The notes: generated from the letters alone by a model not told the origin. A stretch of 64,000 nt of DNA from Pseudomonas cichorii (GCF_015471405.1 NZ_BLVZ01000011.1:62001-126000); one strand, 5' to 3'; shown: positions 44,094 to 53,732, counted from the stretch's first letter. Numbers and translations are program-made.

Positions 44094-44166
44094 GGCAGTT
44101 GTGTGCGGGAGACTTTCGGGTCTGCCGGTCGCTCCTTACCGGTTCGCCAACCTACATACAGCTGCC
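44094..44166 (+). ncRNA. Candidate structured RNA element with a 12-bp closing stem
   Basis: GGCAGTTGTGTG (44094-44105) can pair over all 12 bases with CATACAGCTGCC (44155-44166), allowing two G-U pairs. Inside are a GG.AGAC / GTCT.CC hairpin (about 44108-44126) and CCGGT / ACCGG (about 44125-44142). I remember near-identical sequences scattered in Pseudomonas genomes upstream of small DUF3077 genes; no such gene is obvious here. Strand is assumed. Confidence 0.5.
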
Positions 44167-44232
44167 GCCTTATCGTTGGACGACAAAAAGCGGTGAAGCC
44201 ATTGAAGCCTTCAAGGACTGCCTTGCGAACTT

Positions 44233-44276
44233 GATCGTCATCTCGGCCCCCGTGCTATTGACGATCGGTCCGAGAT
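44233..44276. other. Interleaved complementary segments (pseudoknot-like)
   Basis: GATCGTC (44233-44239) is complementary to GACGATC (44260-44266), and ATCTCGG (44240-44246) to CCGAGAT (44270-44276). The two pairings interleave, so an RNA could form an H-type pseudoknot or switch between alternative hairpins. It could also form part of a terminator after yifB. Confidence 0.4.
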
Positions 44277-44304
44277 AGCTAAAAACACACCTGATACACA
44301 AGTT

Positions 44305-44970
44305 TCAGGATGCGATGTTCTTCTTTATATAGGCCTTTCTCATTCTATCCAGCCTATCGAGGAGCGTAGGTGGCTGTTTTCCCTGAAGCCTTTCTTTTTT
44401 AACTATTTCGACTTGCTTATGGGAGGCATACGACATGAGAAGCCAAGTGAGGCCCGTGATTAAAAATATCCACTTACCTGAGTCCAATACATTTGCCATA
44501 CCCCAATCAGCGATCAAGTGATCCACGCTGTAGAAGAACTCAAACTCAATCAGAAATCTTAGTAGAAAGGCCGAAAAATAAAAAACAAAAAACGGCGCCG
44601 TTACTTTCTTGAACAATCGCATTGTCAAAAAGACGAAAACCCAGTTTCTACGAAGGTAGGCCCAGAGAAAAAAAGCCCCAAAAACCAATGGAATCATAGA
44701 GATAAGTAGAACCCCTATCGTCTCAGCGATCCAATTCATGAATCGAGTGATGAGTTCATTCAACCATGCCCAGCCAAAAAAATTGAACGTCCAAGGAAAA
44801 GCAAAAACCCTCTTTATCCAGTCAGACAACATAGCCCATGCGATAAAAAAAACAACAGGGAAAATAGCGAACAACAGCGACACCAGCGTACTGCTCAACG
44901 CTTTGCGTGCAGCCCCCTGATCGAATGTTTTCAAGTAAGCAACGAACAGTCTTTTTAACAACTTAAGCAC
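44305..44970 (-). CDS. Multi-pass membrane protein of unknown function (accessory, low GC)
   Basis: A 221-residue protein very rich in Phe and Trp, with about four hydrophobic helices (about residues 27-50, 83-105, 122-142 and 165-183) and a basic C-terminal tail (KQVEIVKKERLQGKQ...). I do not recognise a family. Base composition is markedly more AT-rich than in the flanking genes, which points to recent acquisition. It lies alone between yifB and the chemoreceptor gene. Confidence 0.65.
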   Translation of the reverse strand: MLKLLKRLFVAYLKTFDQGAARKALSSTLVSLLFAIFPVVFFIAWAMLSDWIKRVFAFPWTFNFFGWAWLNELITRFMNWIAETIGVLLISMIPLVFGAFFLWAYLRRNWVFVFLTMRLFKKVTAPFFVFYFSAFLLRFLIEFEFFYSVDHLIADWGMANVLDSGKWIFLITGLTWLLMSYASHKQVEIVKKERLQGKQPPTLLDRLDRMRKAYIKKNIAS

Positions 44971-45069
44971 TCCTTGGTTTATGTATCCTGTTTATCCATA
45001 CAAATAGACAAGGCCTACCTTATCGGCACACTCTCCGCCCAGCTTGAGATTTTAATATGCGCTCCATAG

Positions 45070-45107
45070 AAAAAAACCCGACAGTTGGAGTAATCCAACT
45101 GCCGGGG
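45070..45107 (-). terminator. Rho-independent terminator of the chemoreceptor gene
   Basis: The stem CAGTTGGA / TCCAACTG with a GTAA loop is extended by G-C pairs and followed on the minus strand by a run of T (45070-45076). It begins 44 bp after the chemoreceptor stop codon. Confidence 0.85.
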
Positions 45108-45150
45108 CATCACCGTCATGCTGAAGGGGTCGCTTACGCGCTTTCAGAAA

Positions 45151-47127
45151 TCAACGGAAGCGATCAACCTCTTGGCGCAATTCAGACGCCAGGGAGTTGA
45201 GTTCTTCTGCGGTGATTGCCAGGTTGGACACCACTTCGCGTTGTTCGCTGTTGGCCATGGCGATGCTTTGCAGGTTGCTGCTCAGCATGGTGGCGGTGCT
45301 GCTTTGCTCTTGCGTGGCCGTGGTGATCGCTGCGAACTGGTGGCCGGCGGAGCGGCTTTGTTCGTCGATCTGGGCCAGTGCAGCCGCAACCTTGGCGTTA
45401 CGCGACAGGCCGTCCTGCATCAGGACGTTGCCCTGCTGCATGGTGCTGATGGCGTTGCCGGTTTCTTGCTGGATGCTGGCGATCATGCCGGAGATTTCGT
45501 CAGTGGCCTGACGGGTACGCGAAGCCAGGCTGCGAACCTCATCGGCTACCACGGCAAAGCCGCGGCCTTGTTCACCGGCACGGGCCGCTTCGATGGCTGC
45601 GTTGAGTGCCAGCAGGTTGGTCTGGTCGGCAATCGAGGTAATCACGCCGACGATGCTGCCGATTTCCTGGGAACGCTGCCCCAGTGTGTCGATCACGGTC
45701 GCAGTGCTGTTCAACGACGTTGCGATCTGTTGCAGCGCAGAAGACGCTTCGTCCATGGAGGTACGACCGATGCGGGTCTGTTGCGCGTTTTCCTGCGCCA
45801 GACGCTCGGTGTTCTTCATGTTGTCGGCAATATTCAGAGAGGTAGCGCTGAACTCTTCGACCGCGCCAGCCATGCTGGTGATTTCGCCGGACTGCTGCTC
45901 CATGCCTTCATAAGCGCCTCCTGACAGACCGGACAATGCATGAGCACGGGTGCTCACTTCCTGGGCTGCGGTACGGATATGAGAAACCATGTTCGACAGG
46001 GCTTCGCTCATCTTGTTGAAGCTACCCGCCAGTTGCCCGATCTCGTCGTGGCTGGAAACCTGCAAGCGGACGCTCAGGTCGCCAGAGCCCAGGGCATCGG
46101 CCTGACGCACCAGTTCAGACAACGGACGCAATTTGCTGCGCAGCAGCCAGATGGCGCCGCCCACGGAAATCAACATCGCCAGCAGGCTGCCAATGGCCAG
46201 CTTGGTGCCTACGCTCCAGGTGACTTCGCTGATCTCGTCACCCGGCATGCTGGCCAGTACGGTCCACGGGCCACCGCTGAAAGGCTGGCCAACGCTGTAG
46301 AAATCCTGCACGCCATCGTTCCAGAACAGTCCTTTGCCTGGCTGTTTGACCGCTCCGGCTACGGACTTGGCGGCATCATCAGGCGATTTGGCGCCTGCTG
46401 GCGCGACCAGCCACCGGTTTTGCTCGTCCAGCAATGCCAGCGAGCCGGTCTTGCCGATACGGAAGTTTCTGAGGTTCTCGAACTGGGCTTTCTGCGCGTC
46501 GGTGTAATCAAAGCCTACGAACAAGGCTGCAATGATCTTGCCGCTGCTGTCGCGAACCGGGCTGTATTGGGTCATGTAGTAGCGTTCGAACAACACTGCC
46601 TTGCCCACATACTCCTGACCGGCCATCAGGCGCTCATAGGCCGGGCCTTTGCGATCAAGCACTGTGCCGATGGCGCGAGTGCCGTCCTGCTTGCTCAGGG
46701 AGGTGCTGATGCGGACGAAGTCATCGCCACTACGCACGAAAATAGTGGCGACACCCGCCGTCAGACGACGAAACTCGTCGACCTCGGTAAAGTCGTTGTT
46801 CAGAGCTGTATCACCCAGATACAAGCCCGGGGTCTGGGTCCCGGCCACGGTGACAGGCTTGTCGGTCTGCAGGCTCAGGCCGCCAGAGAAACGCTTTTCA
46901 AACAGCCCGCTCAGGCGCTGCGTGCTGTCACGCAAGGTGCTGTGAAAAGTGTTGAGCTGGTCAGCGAGCAGACGAGCCTCACTGGACATGTGTTCTTCAC
47001 GGATGACAAGGTTGGCAGCGTCCAGAGATCGCAAGGCGAAAAGAGTACTGCCGCTTATCACCACCGCAAGAATCACAGCCAAAGCAATACCGAGTTGCGA
47101 AGCAATCCGGGCACGGGGCTTGGACAT
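45151..47127 (-). CDS. Methyl-accepting chemotaxis protein with Cache3/Cache2-type sensor
   Basis: The 658-residue chemoreceptor has an N-terminal membrane helix (about residues 12-36), a large periplasmic Cache-type ligand domain (about 40-300, with YLGDTALNNDFTEVDEFRRLTAGVATIFVR and KGLFWNDGVQDFYSVGQPF), a second membrane helix (about 307-330), a HAMP domain and the cytoplasmic signalling domain with the hairpin tip EIGSIVGVITSIADQTNLLALNAAIEAARAGEQGRGFAVVADEVR. The ligand is unknown. The start at 47127 (MSKPRARIAS) is preferred; the frame is open 11 codons further upstream. Confidence 0.9.
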   Translation of the reverse strand: MSKPRARIASQLGIALAVILAVVISGSTLFALRSLDAANLVIREEHMSSEARLLADQLNTFHSTLRDSTQRLSGLFEKRFSGGLSLQTDKPVTVAGTQTPGLYLGDTALNNDFTEVDEFRRLTAGVATIFVRSGDDFVRISTSLSKQDGTRAIGTVLDRKGPAYERLMAGQEYVGKAVLFERYYMTQYSPVRDSSGKIIAALFVGFDYTDAQKAQFENLRNFRIGKTGSLALLDEQNRWLVAPAGAKSPDDAAKSVAGAVKQPGKGLFWNDGVQDFYSVGQPFSGGPWTVLASMPGDEISEVTWSVGTKLAIGSLLAMLISVGGAIWLLRSKLRPLSELVRQADALGSGDLSVRLQVSSHDEIGQLAGSFNKMSEALSNMVSHIRTAAQEVSTRAHALSGLSGGAYEGMEQQSGEITSMAGAVEEFSATSLNIADNMKNTERLAQENAQQTRIGRTSMDEASSALQQIATSLNSTATVIDTLGQRSQEIGSIVGVITSIADQTNLLALNAAIEAARAGEQGRGFAVVADEVRSLASRTRQATDEISGMIASIQQETGNAISTMQQGNVLMQDGLSRNAKVAAALAQIDEQSRSAGHQFAAITTATQEQSSTATMLSSNLQSIAMANSEQREVVSNLAITAEELNSLASELRQEVDRFR

Positions 47128-47316
47128 AAAGGCTCCAGGCTGAATTATCGGGTTCGCCAACTCCCTGGCCGACCATCCAGCAAATTCTAATAAGATTTGA
47201 GATTAAACCGTTTTGAACAAACGGCCCTTCAAGAGTAAGTTCGGCTCACAAGTGAAATACTTGAGTCCGATGTACGGATATTAGCAAACAGATGGCAAAT
47301 CGCCCAATCACACTAA

Positions 47317-48237
47317 CTATTTAAGTCTTTCGACCTGCGGTAGTTGCATCGCCTGCACTTCGCTTTGCAAAAACTCACTTAACCGCCGCAACCGCTCTAA
47401 ACCGGGCCTTGTCTTGGGCCAGACCAGATAATAGTTCTCGCCGCTGAACACGGCGGTACGCCAGGGCAAGCTCAAACGGCCCTGTGCGACGTCTTCGGCA
47501 ACCATCAATAAATCACCCATCGACAGCCCGTAACCCCGGGCGGCCGCGATCATGCCCAGCTCAAGGGTATCGAAAACCTGACCGCCCCTGAGCGAAACCT
47601 TGTCGGCCAGCCCCATGCGGTTCAGCCAGGTGCGCCAGTCACGCCGATCCGGCGTCGGGTGCAGCAACTCGATACTCGCCAGCCGCTCGACATCCCACGG
47701 CGGATCCTGCAGGAAGGCCGGGGCGCCGACCGGGATCAACAACTCCGGGAACAGCAAAGTCGATTCCCAATCCGGCGGGAAATGCCCACGGCTCAACAGA
47801 ACTGCACAATCAAAGGGCTCTTGCGAGAAATCCACAGCATCGATATCCATCCAGGCACTGGTCAACTGGACTTCGTTACCCACCTGTAAATGACGAAAAC
47901 GGCTGAGCCGCGCCAATAGCCAACGCATGGTCAGGGTCGAAGGAGCTTTCATGCGCAAGATGCCTTCTTCAGCCTGTAACGTACTGCATGCACGCTCAAG
48001 CGCCTGAAACCCGTCTCGCACGCCAGGCAACAGGGCACGGGCAGCTTCGGTGAGTTGCAGGTTGCGGCCATTACGCTGAAACAGGCGGCAGGAAAAGTGA
48101 TCTTCAAGCGTACGAATATGGCGACTGACAGCGCTCTGCGTAATCGACAGTTCTTCTGCCGCGCGTGTGAACGAGGTATGCCGAGCGGCCGCTTCAAAAG
48201 CACGCAATGCATATAAAGGCGGAAGACTACGAAGCAT
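47317..48237 (-). CDS. LysR family transcriptional regulator, GcvA-like
   Basis: A 306-residue regulator starting LRSLPPLYALRAFEAAARHTSFTRAAEELSITQSAVSRHI, the N terminus typical of the GcvA/AmpR branch. The C-terminal half is an effector-binding domain with the conserved DVDCAVLLSRG-like region (here FDCAVLLSRG). It is divergent from the MATE exporter gene across 156 bp and may control it. The effector cannot be read from the sequence. Confidence 0.88.
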   Translation of the reverse strand: MLRSLPPLYALRAFEAAARHTSFTRAAEELSITQSAVSRHIRTLEDHFSCRLFQRNGRNLQLTEAARALLPGVRDGFQALERACSTLQAEEGILRMKAPSTLTMRWLLARLSRFRHLQVGNEVQLTSAWMDIDAVDFSQEPFDCAVLLSRGHFPPDWESTLLFPELLIPVGAPAFLQDPPWDVERLASIELLHPTPDRRDWRTWLNRMGLADKVSLRGGQVFDTLELGMIAAARGYGLSMGDLLMVAEDVAQGRLSLPWRTAVFSGENYYLVWPKTRPGLERLRRLSEFLQSEVQAMQLPQVERLK

Positions 48238-48393
48238 GTGGATATTTCCAGAGCGGTAAGTCGCTACTGTACGATAAATGTACTCGCATGAGTTTTTCTC
48301 ATGCTGATGATCGGATTTATCGCTTTGTGCTTGAGCGCTGGAATGCCGAGAATGTGCGCCTGATCAGTAGACGTGAAGTAGAGCCTCCCCATC

Positions 48394-49794
48394 ATGCAAC
48401 AGCCCGCCCTCAAAGAACTCTGGATCATCCTGCGCCTGGCCGGGCCGTTGATCGCGTCGCAGATGGCGCACATGCTGATGGTCTTCACCGATACCGTGAT
48501 GATGGGCAAGATCGGCCCCGAAGCCTTGGCCGGTGGCGGTCTGGGCGCTGCCACTTACAGTTTTGTCTCGTTTTTCTGCGTGGGCGTGATGGCGGCAGTC
48601 GGCACGCTGGTGTCGATTCGTCACGGAGCAAACGATGCCGAGGGCGCAACACGGCTGACCCAGGCGGGCTTGTGGCTGGCATGGGGCATGGCGCTGGTGG
48701 CGGCGTTGCTGCTGTGGAACCTTGAACCGATCCTGCTCAAGCTCGGCCAGGATGAAGTCAACGTTCATATGGCCGCGCAATTCTTGACCACCTTGCCGCT
48801 GGCACTTCCCGGCCTGCTCAGCTTCATGGCATTGCGTGGTTTCACCAGCGCCCTGGGACGTGCAGGCCCGGTCATGACCATCAGTCTGGCGGGTGCTGCT
48901 GCCAACTTCGCGCTCAATTACATGATGATCCACGGCTGGTTCGGCCTGCCCAACCTCGGCCTGATGGGGATCGGGCTGATCACCGCACTAGTGACCAACT
49001 GCATGGCACTCGCGCTGGCCCTGCATATCCGCCGCCACCCTGCTTATGCGGCCTATCCGATTCGCAAAGGGCTGTGGCAGTTGTCACGCAGCCACCTTAA
49101 AGAACTCTGGAACCTCGGCCTGCCGATTGGCGGAACCTATGCGGTGGAAGTCGGCTTGTTTACCTTTGCCGCGTTTTGCATGGGAGCCATGGGCAGCACC
49201 CAGATGGCTGCGCATCAGATCGCCGTTCAGACCGTGTCCATGGCGTTCATGATTCCGGTGGGGATTTCCTACGCCGTCACCATGCGCATCGGCCAGCATT
49301 ACGGAGCAGGCAATATATTGATGGCCCGAACAGCCGGGCGGCTGGGTATATCGTTCGGCGGAGCAGTGATGCTGATGTTTGGCTTGCTGTTCTGGCTGGC
49401 GCCTCATCAAGTCATCGGTCTGTTTCTCGACCTCAATGATCCGGCGTTCACGGAAATTGTGATTCTGGCGGTAAAACTGTTGGCCATCGCGGCATGGTTC
49501 GAGCTGCTGGACGGCATGCAAACCATCGCCATGGGCGCCATTCGCGGGCTAAAGGATGCCAAGACCACCTTTCTTATCGGGCTGGTCTGCTACTGGCTGG
49601 TGGCAGCGCCCGCAGCATGGCTGCTGGCCTTTTCAACAGAGCTGGGCGCAGAAGGTGTCTGGTGGGGGCTGGCGTTGGGCCTGTTGTGTTCGGCCGTGGC
49701 GCTGACCTATGCGTTCGAGAAAAAGACCGCGCGGTTGATAAAAGTGGAGTCGAAGCGCGAGTCAGAAGGCAGCCTGGATGTCATCCACCCATGA
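48394..49794 (+). CDS. MATE family multidrug efflux protein (NorM-like)
   Basis: The 466-residue inner-membrane protein has 12 hydrophobic helices and the MATE patterns ELWIILRLAGPLIASQMAHMLMVFTDTVMMGKIG and MGAMGSTQMAAHQIAVQTVSMAFMIPVGISYAVTMRIGQHYGAGN. It would export cationic drugs or dyes against Na+ or H+. The order LysR-MATE-GGDEF/EAL-rep matches PA5293-PA5296 of P. aeruginosa as I remember it. Confidence 0.9.
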   Translation: MQQPALKELWIILRLAGPLIASQMAHMLMVFTDTVMMGKIGPEALAGGGLGAATYSFVSFFCVGVMAAVGTLVSIRHGANDAEGATRLTQAGLWLAWGMALVAALLLWNLEPILLKLGQDEVNVHMAAQFLTTLPLALPGLLSFMALRGFTSALGRAGPVMTISLAGAAANFALNYMMIHGWFGLPNLGLMGIGLITALVTNCMALALALHIRRHPAYAAYPIRKGLWQLSRSHLKELWNLGLPIGGTYAVEVGLFTFAAFCMGAMGSTQMAAHQIAVQTVSMAFMIPVGISYAVTMRIGQHYGAGNILMARTAGRLGISFGGAVMLMFGLLFWLAPHQVIGLFLDLNDPAFTEIVILAVKLLAIAAWFELLDGMQTIAMGAIRGLKDAKTTFLIGLVCYWLVAAPAAWLLAFSTELGAEGVWWGLALGLLCSAVALTYAFEKKTARLIKVESKRESEGSLDVIHP

Positions 49795-49804
49795 CTGACA
49801 GCCC

Positions 49805-51466
49805 TCACATCGCACGCGCGGATGAACTCGTTACCGGCCGATCCAGATAGTCACACAACTCAACCATCGGTAACGGTCGGCTGATGAGGTAACCCTGAAC
49901 CTGATTGCAACCAAAGCTGCGCAGCAGCGCCAGTTGCTCCTGGTTTTCCACGCCCTCGGCCACCACTTCCAGGTTCAGGTTATGAGCCAGGTTGATCATT
50001 GCGTGGACCAGCTTGCGGTTTTCCTCACGCGACTCCATTTCTCCGACAAAGCTTTTGTCGATTTTGAGCAGCTCAATCGGCAGGCTGTTTAGGTGCATGA
50101 AGGAAGAAAAGCCGGTGCCGAAGTCATCGAGAGAAAAACGCACGCCCAGGCAACGCAATGCATCCATTATCTGCCGGACCTGATCGCTGCTGCGCATGAC
50201 CGCCGTTTCGGTCAGCTCGAACTCCAGCCAGTGCGCATCGATTTCATGCTCGGCAATCAGACGGCTGAGGGTCGCCAGAAGCTGGCTGTCCTGAAACTGC
50301 CGGAACGACAGGTTGATCGCCATGTGCAGCGGCGCAAAGCCACGCTCGCGCAAGGCCTGCATATCCCGCAGGGCACGGAAAATGACCCAATACCCCAACG
50401 GTACAATCATGCCGCTTTGTTCGGCCAAGGGGACGAACTCGCTGGGCAGCAGCAGGCCACGCTTGCTGTGGCGCCAGCGCACCAGTGCTTCAAGGCCGAC
50501 AACAGCGCCGCTTTCCAGACACAGGCGTGGCTGATAATGCAGTTCAAGCTCATCATTGCGCAGGGCTTTGCGCAGTTCGGCCTCAAGGTCTGCAAGGCTG
50601 CGGGCGTTGCGGTTGATGCTTTCGTCGAAAAGATGAAACGTACAGCCTTGAAGGCTCTTGGCCTGGCGCATCGCGATATGGGCATGCCACATCAAGGGGT
50701 CAGCACCGGTCTCGACCCGAGAATGAGCGATCCCCAGGCTGCTGCCGATCAACAGGCTTTCACCGTCGATCCAGTAGGGTTCGGACAACGCATCGGTAAT
50801 CCGCTCGGCCAGTTGTGCAGCACGTGTGGATGTATGACGGGTGTCGATCAGCAGAGCGAACTCGTCGCCTCCCAGGCGAGCGATCTGATCCCCGGTATCG
50901 AGCTGGCTCTTGAGCCGCGCCACCACTTGCAGGATCAACCGGTCACCGGCCTGATGGCCCAGTGCATCGTTGGCACGGCGGAAGTTATCGAGGTCCAGAT
51001 GCCCCAAGGCAAAACCGCTGCCTTCGGCCAGACGAGCGGTCAGTAACGCCTGAAAACCCTGTCGGTTGGCGATGCCGGTCAGCGGGTCCTGCCCGGCCAG
51101 GCGTTGCAGGGTGTCCTCCAGTACTGCGCGCTCACGCACATGACGCAGGCAGCGACGAAGGGTATCGGTCGTCAGGCTGTCACGGATCAGCCAGTCGCTG
51201 ACACCTGCCGGCGCGACGAACGGTTCTTCGTCGAGCAGCAACACCATCGGCAATACGCAGCTTCCGGCAGGCGGTTGCAGTTCGGAAGTCGTCAACAGCA
51301 AGGCCGAGCGCGGTTTGTCGGGCTGGCTGTTGAATGCATTCCAGTCAGCGGCCTGATACAGAATGACCTCATCGCCCAGCGGCGCCAGACAATTGCGCAG
51401 CAGCGCCAGCCATTCGGGTTCCCTGACCAACAGTAACAACCGTAAGGGCTCGACAGGCACAGGCAC
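49805..51466 (-). CDS. Dual GGDEF-EAL cyclic-di-GMP protein
   Basis: The 553-residue protein has a degenerate receiver-like N-terminal domain (about residues 1-110, no obvious phosphoacceptor context), a GGDEF domain with an intact RLGGDEFALL motif (about 115-280) and an EAL domain (about 295-545). In the latter, EALVRW, INLSFRQF, ELTETAVM, DDFGTGFSS, IDKSF and AEGVEN keep the catalytic and metal-binding residues. It may therefore both make and degrade cyclic di-GMP. No membrane segment is visible. The start is GTG at 51466; a second GTG lies two codons later. Confidence 0.9.
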   Translation of the reverse strand: MPVPVEPLRLLLLVREPEWLALLRNCLAPLGDEVILYQAADWNAFNSQPDKPRSALLLTTSELQPPAGSCVLPMVLLLDEEPFVAPAGVSDWLIRDSLTTDTLRRCLRHVRERAVLEDTLQRLAGQDPLTGIANRQGFQALLTARLAEGSGFALGHLDLDNFRRANDALGHQAGDRLILQVVARLKSQLDTGDQIARLGGDEFALLIDTRHTSTRAAQLAERITDALSEPYWIDGESLLIGSSLGIAHSRVETGADPLMWHAHIAMRQAKSLQGCTFHLFDESINRNARSLADLEAELRKALRNDELELHYQPRLCLESGAVVGLEALVRWRHSKRGLLLPSEFVPLAEQSGMIVPLGYWVIFRALRDMQALRERGFAPLHMAINLSFRQFQDSQLLATLSRLIAEHEIDAHWLEFELTETAVMRSSDQVRQIMDALRCLGVRFSLDDFGTGFSSFMHLNSLPIELLKIDKSFVGEMESREENRKLVHAMINLAHNLNLEVVAEGVENQEQLALLRSFGCNQVQGYLISRPLPMVELCDYLDRPVTSSSARAM

Positions 51467-51668
51467 GCTAACTCCCTAACTGCAAAGGAAAAACCGATAA
51501 GCATCCACTCAAACGAGTGCGACCGACTGGCGCATCTTCGCGCTTCGGCAAATGTAACAAAAACAAAAAATTTAGATAGCCGTCACTGCGGTGCAATGAT
51601 GAACACTGCATAAATGTCTGGGCCTGTTAAAATGCCCGACCTTTTCGCAAACGACTCTCTATACCGCC

Positions 51669-53678
51669 ATGTCCCGACTCAATCCCCGGCAACAGGAAGC
51701 CGTGAACTATGTCGGCGGCCCTCTTTTGGTGCTCGCCGGTGCTGGTTCCGGCAAGACCAGCGTGATCACACGCAAGATCGCCCATCTGATCCAGAACTGC
51801 GGCATTCGTGCGCAGTACATCGTGGCCATGACCTTCACCAACAAGGCCGCACGGGAGATGAAAGAGCGGGTCGGCACACTGCTGCGAGGTGGCGAAGGTC
51901 GCGGCCTGACAGTATCGACGTTCCACAATCTGGGCCTGAACATCATCCGCAAGGAACATGTGCGGCTGGGCTACAAGCCAGGTTTCTCGATCTTCGACGA
52001 AACCGACGTCAAGGCCCTGATGACCGACATCATGCAGAAAGAGTATTCGGGCGACGACGGCGTCGACGAGATCAAGAACATGATCGGCGCCTGGAAGAAC
52101 GACCTGATCCTGCCGCCCGAAGCGCTGGCCAACGCCCGCAACCCCAAGGAACAGACCGCCGCCATCGTCTACACCCACTATCAGCGCACGCTCAAGGCGT
52201 ACAACGCGGTGGATTTCGACGACCTGATCCTGCTGCCGGTCAAGCTGTTCCAGGAACACGCCGACATTCTGGAAAAGTGGCAGAACAAGGTCCGCTACCT
52301 GCTGGTGGATGAGTACCAGGACACCAACGCCAGCCAGTATCTGCTGGTCAAACTGCTGATCGGCACCCGCCACCAGTTCACGGTGGTGGGCGACGATGAC
52401 CAGTCGATCTATGCATGGCGCGGTGCGCGGCCGGAAAACCTGATGCTGCTCAAGGAAGACTATCCGTCGCTGAAAGTCGTGATGCTGGAGCAGAACTACC
52501 GTTCCACCAGCCGCATCCTGCGCTGCGCCAACGTGCTGATTTCCAACAACCCTCACGCCTTCGAGAAGCAGCTCTGGAGTGAAATGGGTCACGGCGACGA
52601 GATCCGCGTGATCCGCTGCCGCAACGAAGACGCCGAAGCCGAGCGGGTGGCGATGGAAATCCTCACCCTGCACCTGCGCACCGACCGGCCCTACAGCGAT
52701 TTCGCCATCCTCTATCGCGGTAACTATCAGGCCAAGCTGATCGAGCTGAAATTGCAGCACCATCAGATTCCCTATCGACTGTCGGGCGGCAACAGCTTCT
52801 TTGGCCGCCAGGAAGTGAAGGACCTGATGGCCTACTTCCGCCTGTTGGTGAACCCGGACGACGACAACGCCTTTCTGCGCGTCATCAACGTCCCGCGCCG
52901 GGAAATTGGTTCCACGACCCTGGAAAAACTCGGCAACTACGCTACCGAGCGCAAGGTTTCGATGTACGCCGCCACCGAGGAAATCGGCCTGGGCGAACAT
53001 CTGGACAGCCGTTACACCGACCGCCTGCAACGCTTCAAGCGCTGGATGGACGGCGTGCGCCAGCAATGTGCGCAGAACGACCCTATCGCGGCGCTGCGCA
53101 GCATGGTCATGGATATCGATTACGAGAACTGGATTCGTCAGAACAGCTCCAGCGACAAGGCCGCCGATTACCGCATGGGTAACGTCTGGTTCCTGATCGA
53201 AGCGCTCAAGAACACCCTGGAAAAAGACGAAGATGGCGGCATGACCATCGAAGAGGCCATTGGCAAGCTGGTCCTGCGTGACATGCTCGAACGTCAGCAG
53301 GAGGAGGAAGACGGCGCCGAAGGCGTGCAGATGATGACCCTGCATGCTTCCAAGGGCCTGGAATTCCCTTACGTGTTCATCATGGGCATGGAAGAAGAAA
53401 TCCTGCCGCACCGCTCCAGCATCGAGGCCGACACCATCGAGGAAGAGCGCCGTCTGGCCTACGTGGGCATTACCCGCGCCCGGCAGACACTGGCGTTCAC
53501 GTTTGCCGCCAAACGCAAGCAATACGGCGAGATCATCGACTGCGCGCCAAGCCGCTTCCTGGATGAGCTGCCGCCGGACGATCTGGCATGGGAAGGCAAC
53601 GACGACACACCAACCGAAGTGAAAGCCGTGCGTGGCAATACAGCTCTGGCGGACATACGCGCCATGCTCAAGCGCTGA
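51669..53678 (+). CDS. rep: ATP-dependent DNA helicase Rep
   Basis: The 669-residue SF1A helicase has Walker A GAGSGKT (residues 24-30), FTNKAAREMKERV, DEYQDTN, VGDDDQSIYAWRGA, LEQNYRST, MMTLHASKGLEFPYVFI and YVGITRARQTL. Length and the N terminus MSRLNPRQQEAVNYV match Rep rather than UvrD (about 720 residues). Rep helps replication forks pass protein blocks. The ATG is preceded by a weak ribosome-binding site. Confidence 0.94.
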   Translation: MSRLNPRQQEAVNYVGGPLLVLAGAGSGKTSVITRKIAHLIQNCGIRAQYIVAMTFTNKAAREMKERVGTLLRGGEGRGLTVSTFHNLGLNIIRKEHVRLGYKPGFSIFDETDVKALMTDIMQKEYSGDDGVDEIKNMIGAWKNDLILPPEALANARNPKEQTAAIVYTHYQRTLKAYNAVDFDDLILLPVKLFQEHADILEKWQNKVRYLLVDEYQDTNASQYLLVKLLIGTRHQFTVVGDDDQSIYAWRGARPENLMLLKEDYPSLKVVMLEQNYRSTSRILRCANVLISNNPHAFEKQLWSEMGHGDEIRVIRCRNEDAEAERVAMEILTLHLRTDRPYSDFAILYRGNYQAKLIELKLQHHQIPYRLSGGNSFFGRQEVKDLMAYFRLLVNPDDDNAFLRVINVPRREIGSTTLEKLGNYATERKVSMYAATEEIGLGEHLDSRYTDRLQRFKRWMDGVRQQCAQNDPIAALRSMVMDIDYENWIRQNSSSDKAADYRMGNVWFLIEALKNTLEKDEDGGMTIEEAIGKLVLRDMLERQQEEEDGAEGVQMMTLHASKGLEFPYVFIMGMEEEILPHRSSIEADTIEEERRLAYVGITRARQTLAFTFAAKRKQYGEIIDCAPSRFLDELPPDDLAWEGNDDTPTEVKAVRGNTALADIRAMLKR

Positions 53679-53732
53679 AACCTGAACAATAAACGATCAA
53701 CCAATGCGCACTGGCGCACCCAAGGAACCGAA

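Noticed and set aside
51627..53522. A 631-codon open frame opposite rep
   Set aside because: The rep product is complete with all helicase motifs; the opposite frame shows no recognisable domain.
53679..53732. Purine riboswitch before xpt
   Set aside because: The leader is only 54 bp, too short for the aptamer, and no conserved core is visible.
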